DNA of 64,000 nt from Thiocapsa sp. Lineage in GTDB: Bacteria; Pseudomonadota; Gammaproteobacteria; Chromatiales; Chromatiaceae. A model generated the notes under the pieces. That model saw only the letters and a list, made by a program, of their open reading frames with translations, ran no database searches and was not told where the DNA came from. The stretch's first letter is position 1. Each line of letters opens with the position of its first letter. This document shows positions 61,132-64,000 of the stretch, one piece after another. A program made the translations under genes and the position numbers. The stretch is from NCBI RefSeq assembly GCF_018399035.1, contig NZ_CP073760.1:3724001-3788000 (forward strand), given 5' to 3'.

Positions 61132-62034
61132 GTGAGGAGATTCAGTTCCAAGTCGAAGACGATGGCACCGAAGAACCCGATGAAGGCTTTGATTCAGCGT
61201 ATCGGCTGGTTGCTCTGCGCCTGCACCGCAGCGGCCGGCGCCGCCCCCGGCTCGGACGACATCCAGATCCCCGTGTTCCCCTACCTCAGCACCGAGCGCC
61301 TGGTAAGCCTTTACGAGCCGCTGCGCCGACATCTCCAAGAGACCCTCGAGCGGCCGGTCCGGATCGTCACGTCCCCCGATTATCGGAGCTTCGTCGCTGC
61401 CGTGGCACAAGGCGAGGATCTGCTCGTCCTCAATGCCGCCCATATGGCAAGGCTCGCGGAGGTGGATTCCGGTTACCGGTCGATCCTGCAGACCACCAAT
61501 CCTCTCCACGCGCTCGTGATTGTCCGGGCCGAGGATCCCGTTGCCGAGGTCGCGGATCTGCGGGGCACCAGGATCGTGACCCCGGATCCCCTGGCGCTCA
61601 TTACCCTGATGGGCCATCGGATGCTCAGGGAGGCGGGCCTGACGCCGTCGACGGATGTCGAGATGCCGACGGCCGACACCCACAACAACGCCTTGACGCT
61701 CCTTCTCGGCGACGACGCGATCCGGGCGGCCATCGTCTCCAACCGTGCCTTTACGACCCTAAACGAGGGCACGCGCGCACGTCTGCGAATCCTCGCCGAC
61801 GGCGCGGATCTCGGCGGGATTCCCTCGATCGTCTATCAGACCGGACCCGGTCACGAGGGTGCCGACCGCGCCTTTTTGACGCGCGAGATCCTTCACTTCG
61901 CCAACGACACCCCGGCAGGGCGCGCCATGATGCAGACCCTGGGACACGGCGGGTTGCGCGAGGTCACGGAGGCGGACCGAGCGGTGATCGACCCCTTCGT
62001 ACCCGCGACGCGAGAGGTCTTGGCTGCGCCATGA
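61132..62034 (+). CDS. PhnD-like periplasmic binding protein
   Basis: The 300-residue protein resembles phosphate/phosphonate ABC substrate-binding proteins. After a signal region (IGWLLCACTAAAGA) come IPVFPYLSTERLVSLYEPLR and TSPDYRSFVAAVAQGEDLLV, typical of PhnD-like domains. No ABC transporter genes adjoin. A strong GGGAGGAG site favours the GTG at 61132; ATGs at 61162 and 61180 are alternatives. Its stop overlaps the start of the following PAS-GGDEF gene (ATGA), so it probably senses a ligand for that protein. Confidence 0.85.
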   Translation: MRRFSSKSKTMAPKNPMKALIQRIGWLLCACTAAAGAAPGSDDIQIPVFPYLSTERLVSLYEPLRRHLQETLERPVRIVTSPDYRSFVAAVAQGEDLLVLNAAHMARLAEVDSGYRSILQTTNPLHALVIVRAEDPVAEVADLRGTRIVTPDPLALITLMGHRMLREAGLTPSTDVEMPTADTHNNALTLLLGDDAIRAAIVSNRAFTTLNEGTRARLRILADGADLGGIPSIVYQTGPGHEGADRAFLTREILHFANDTPAGRAMMQTLGHGGLREVTEADRAVIDPFVPATREVLAAP

Positions 62035-64000
62035 GGAGTCTTCTCGCGCGCCTCCCGATCGGCTTGCGATTCGGCTTGGTGATCCTGCTGACCCAGGCCG
62101 CTCTGATCGCCTGGGTCGTCCACGACAACCAGCGTCTGAGCAACGCCGCCCTGACCCAGCTGCACGAGACGCGACTGACCGTCCTGACCGCACTCCTGAG
62201 CGAGTCCTTGACCCCGTTGCTCGTGCAACGCGACATCGCCGCCCTGCAGGAATCGCTCGACCGGTTCGCCCATCTGCCGGCGGTGCGCTATCTCAAGGTC
62301 GACGACGTACGGGGACGGCGCCTCGCCGAGCACACCCATCCACATGAATCGCCGTCTCCCGCCGACGGAGATCACGACCATCATCCGGTGCCGGATGACG
62401 CGGCCCTGTGGGAGAGGGCCATCCCGCTGCAGCTGGTCGGCCAAACCTACGGCACCCTCCATGTCGGTATCTCAACCGGCATCTTCGCCGAAACGCAGCA
62501 GGGTCTGATCCACCAAAGCCTGCGCAACGGCATGATCGGGCTGGGTGTGCTCTTGCTCATCATCATCCCGCTCGCCGTCTGGGCCGGCCGTCGACTCGGG
62601 CACCTGGATGCCGCCGCGCGGGCGATCGCCGCCGGGGATCTCGATCAACGTCTCGACGATACCGGCGACGACGAGATCGGCCGCCTGGCTGTCTCCTTCA
62701 ACCGCATGGCGGACGCGCTCGGACACCGCGAATCCGCCTTGCGCGAGGCGAAGGCCGACCTGGAGCGCATCGCGACCTCCAAATACCGGACCCTGTTCGA
62801 GGCGACCACGGATGCGGTGATGCTGTTCGATGATGACCGCGGTCTGTTCGACTGCAATCCCGCCGCGCTGCGCATGCTCGGCTGCAATCGCGAAGCGCTG
62901 TTCGGCAAACAGCCGAGCGACCTGTCGACGACGCCATTGCCACCCGGTACCGATGTCCTCGCGCCCGCTCCGCCGACGGGACATTCGGGTGAGAACAGCG
63001 GCTTCGAGTGGTGTTTGCGCCGCCGAGATACCGGCGATCCGGTCGAGGTCGAGGTGCTGCTCACCTCGGTGCAGCTCGAGGGCTCGACGCTCCTGCAGAT
63101 GGTGGCGCGCAATATCGGCGCACGCAAAGGGGCCGAGGCGGCGATCAAGCGCTCCGAGGAAAAGTACCGTTTCCTACTCGACCACAGCTACGACATCATC
63201 TATCTCTTCTCGACCGACGGCAGCTTCATCTTCGTCTCGCCGAGCTGGTTGCGACTGACGGGGTATTCAGTCGACGAGACCCTGGCGACGCACTTCTCGA
63301 CCTACGTCCATCCCGACGACCTGCACATCTGCGAGGATGCCTTCCGCAGCGTCGTCGACATGGGAGAGATGCGTCGGGACATCGAGTACCGCATCCGTCA
63401 CGCGGACGGCACCTGGCGTTGGCACGCCTCCAGCGCCATGCCGTTTCGCGACGAGAATGGGGTGATCGTCGGCTTCCAGGGGATCGCGCGCGACGTCACC
63501 GAGCAGAAGGAAACTCGGGAGCAGCTGCGCATTGCCGCGATCGCCTTCGAGGCCCAAGAGGGCATGGTCGTCGCCGACGCCGCAGGAGTCATCCTGAGGG
63601 TCAACGGCGCCTTCACGCAGATCACCGGCTACAGCGCCGAGGAGGCGGTCGGTCAGCCCCCCCGCCTGCTCAAGTCCGGACGCCACGACGCCGAGTTCTA
63701 CAGGGCGATGTGGGCAAGCATTCTGGAGACCGGCTCCTGGCAAGGCGAGGTCTGGAACCGTCGTAAAGGCGGCGAGATCTATCCCGAATGGCTCACGGTC
63801 ACGGCCGTTCCCGGCCCCGACGGCAGGATCACACACTATGTCGGGACCCTGTCCGACATCACTCAACGCAAGGCCGCCGAGGAGGAGATCCGCGAGCTGG
63901 CCTTCTTCGACCCCCTCACACGTCTGCCCAACCGCCGTCTCCTGCTCGACCGACTGAATCTGGCCCTCGCAAGCAGTCGCCGCCACGGCGACTGCGGGGC
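62031..64000 (+). CDS. Membrane PAS-GGDEF signalling protein (runs off the right edge)
   Basis: At least 656 residues are present. Helix 1 (about 10-28) and helix 2 (about 170-190) flank a periplasmic domain with a His-rich stretch (HTHPHESPSPADGDHDHH). A HAMP domain, a partial PAS (about 250-370), and two further PAS/PAC domains follow (YRFLLDHSYDIIYLFSTDG and FEAQEGMVVADAAGVILRV). The last residues, FFDPLTRLPNRRLLLDRL, open a GGDEF domain, so it should make cyclic-di-GMP; the active GGDEF motif and any EAL domain lie outside. It is coupled by ATGA to the binding-protein gene. Confidence 0.9.
   Translation, partial: MRSLLARLPIGLRFGLVILLTQAALIAWVVHDNQRLSNAALTQLHETRLTVLTALLSESLTPLLVQRDIAALQESLDRFAHLPAVRYLKVDDVRGRRLAEHTHPHESPSPADGDHDHHPVPDDAALWERAIPLQLVGQTYGTLHVGISTGIFAETQQGLIHQSLRNGMIGLGVLLLIIIPLAVWAGRRLGHLDAAARAIAAGDLDQRLDDTGDDEIGRLAVSFNRMADALGHRESALREAKADLERIATSKYRTLFEATTDAVMLFDDDRGLFDCNPAALRMLGCNREALFGKQPSDLSTTPLPPGTDVLAPAPPTGHSGENSGFEWCLRRRDTGDPVEVEVLLTSVQLEGSTLLQMVARNIGARKGAEAAIKRSEEKYRFLLDHSYDIIYLFSTDGSFIFVSPSWLRLTGYSVDETLATHFSTYVHPDDLHICEDAFRSVVDMGEMRRDIEYRIRHADGTWRWHASSAMPFRDENGVIVGFQGIARDVTEQKETREQLRIAAIAFEAQEGMVVADAAGVILRVNGAFTQITGYSAEEAVGQPPRLLKSGRHDAEFYRAMWASILETGSWQGEVWNRRKGGEIYPEWLTVTAVPGPDGRITHYVGTLSDITQRKAAEEEIRELAFFDPLTRLPNRRLLLDRLNLALASSRRHGDCG

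Overview
The window is high-GC, densely coded chromosomal DNA from a gammaproteobacterium, most likely a purple sulfur bacterium (Chromatiaceae; Thiocapsa/Allochromatium-like). The best clues are an 83-residue 2[4Fe-4S] ferredoxin that closely matches my memory of the classic Allochromatium vinosum protein, and a NifA-type rnfABCDGEH cluster divergent from nifL-nifA, an arrangement known from diazotrophs such as Azotobacter. No rRNA, tRNA, CRISPR array or complete insertion sequence was recognised.

Layout. 1-8061 (mostly minus): a truncated family 2 glycosyltransferase, a small membrane protein, then Tim44-like protein, gamma-glutamyltransferase, ferredoxin, coaD, rsmD and a pair of M16 peptidases (one catalytic, one not). 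8343-16688 (plus): ftsY-ftsE-ftsX, a translationally coupled SLC13 permease / sensor kinase / response regulator module, and rpoH. 17111-22585: a YgiQ-type radical SAM protein, a zinc-ribbon membrane protein and a SEC-C protein. 22873-27831: a very large DUF4062-STAND NTPase-WD40 protein broken by two compensating single-base frameshifts. 27832-35541: small genes and repeats, DUF1015, relA, a phosphotransferase, a B12-type radical SAM protein and a truncated DUF29 gene. 35613-37300: an FkbM methyltransferase and a decayed Phd/VapC pair. 37407-44092: a surface-polysaccharide/LPS cluster (four glycosyltransferases, an O-antigen-ligase-like protein, a Nudix hydrolase).

44208-53649 is the functional centrepiece. 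The Rnf complex (ferredoxin:NAD+ oxidoreductase, the presumed electron source for nitrogenase) and the regulators NifL/NifA diverge from a 457-bp control region. I can read two perfect TGT-N10-ACA NifA activator sites flanked by two outward-facing sigma-54 -24/-12 promoters. 53650-56361 is a gene graveyard with one intact candidate toxin-antitoxin pair, a shortened acetyltransferase, degenerate fragments and duplicated segments. 56362-60956 is a large Lhr-type helicase with one frameshift. The window ends with a PhnD-like binding protein coupled to a PAS-GGDEF signalling protein that runs off the edge.

Two things run through the whole window. A family of about 84-bp inverted-repeat elements (TAAACCGCG...CGCGGTTTA) begins exactly at the stop codon of ftsX, the SEC-C gene and nifA. 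Several genes carry single-base frameshifts at short C or G runs, which look like sequencing errors or recent inactivation.
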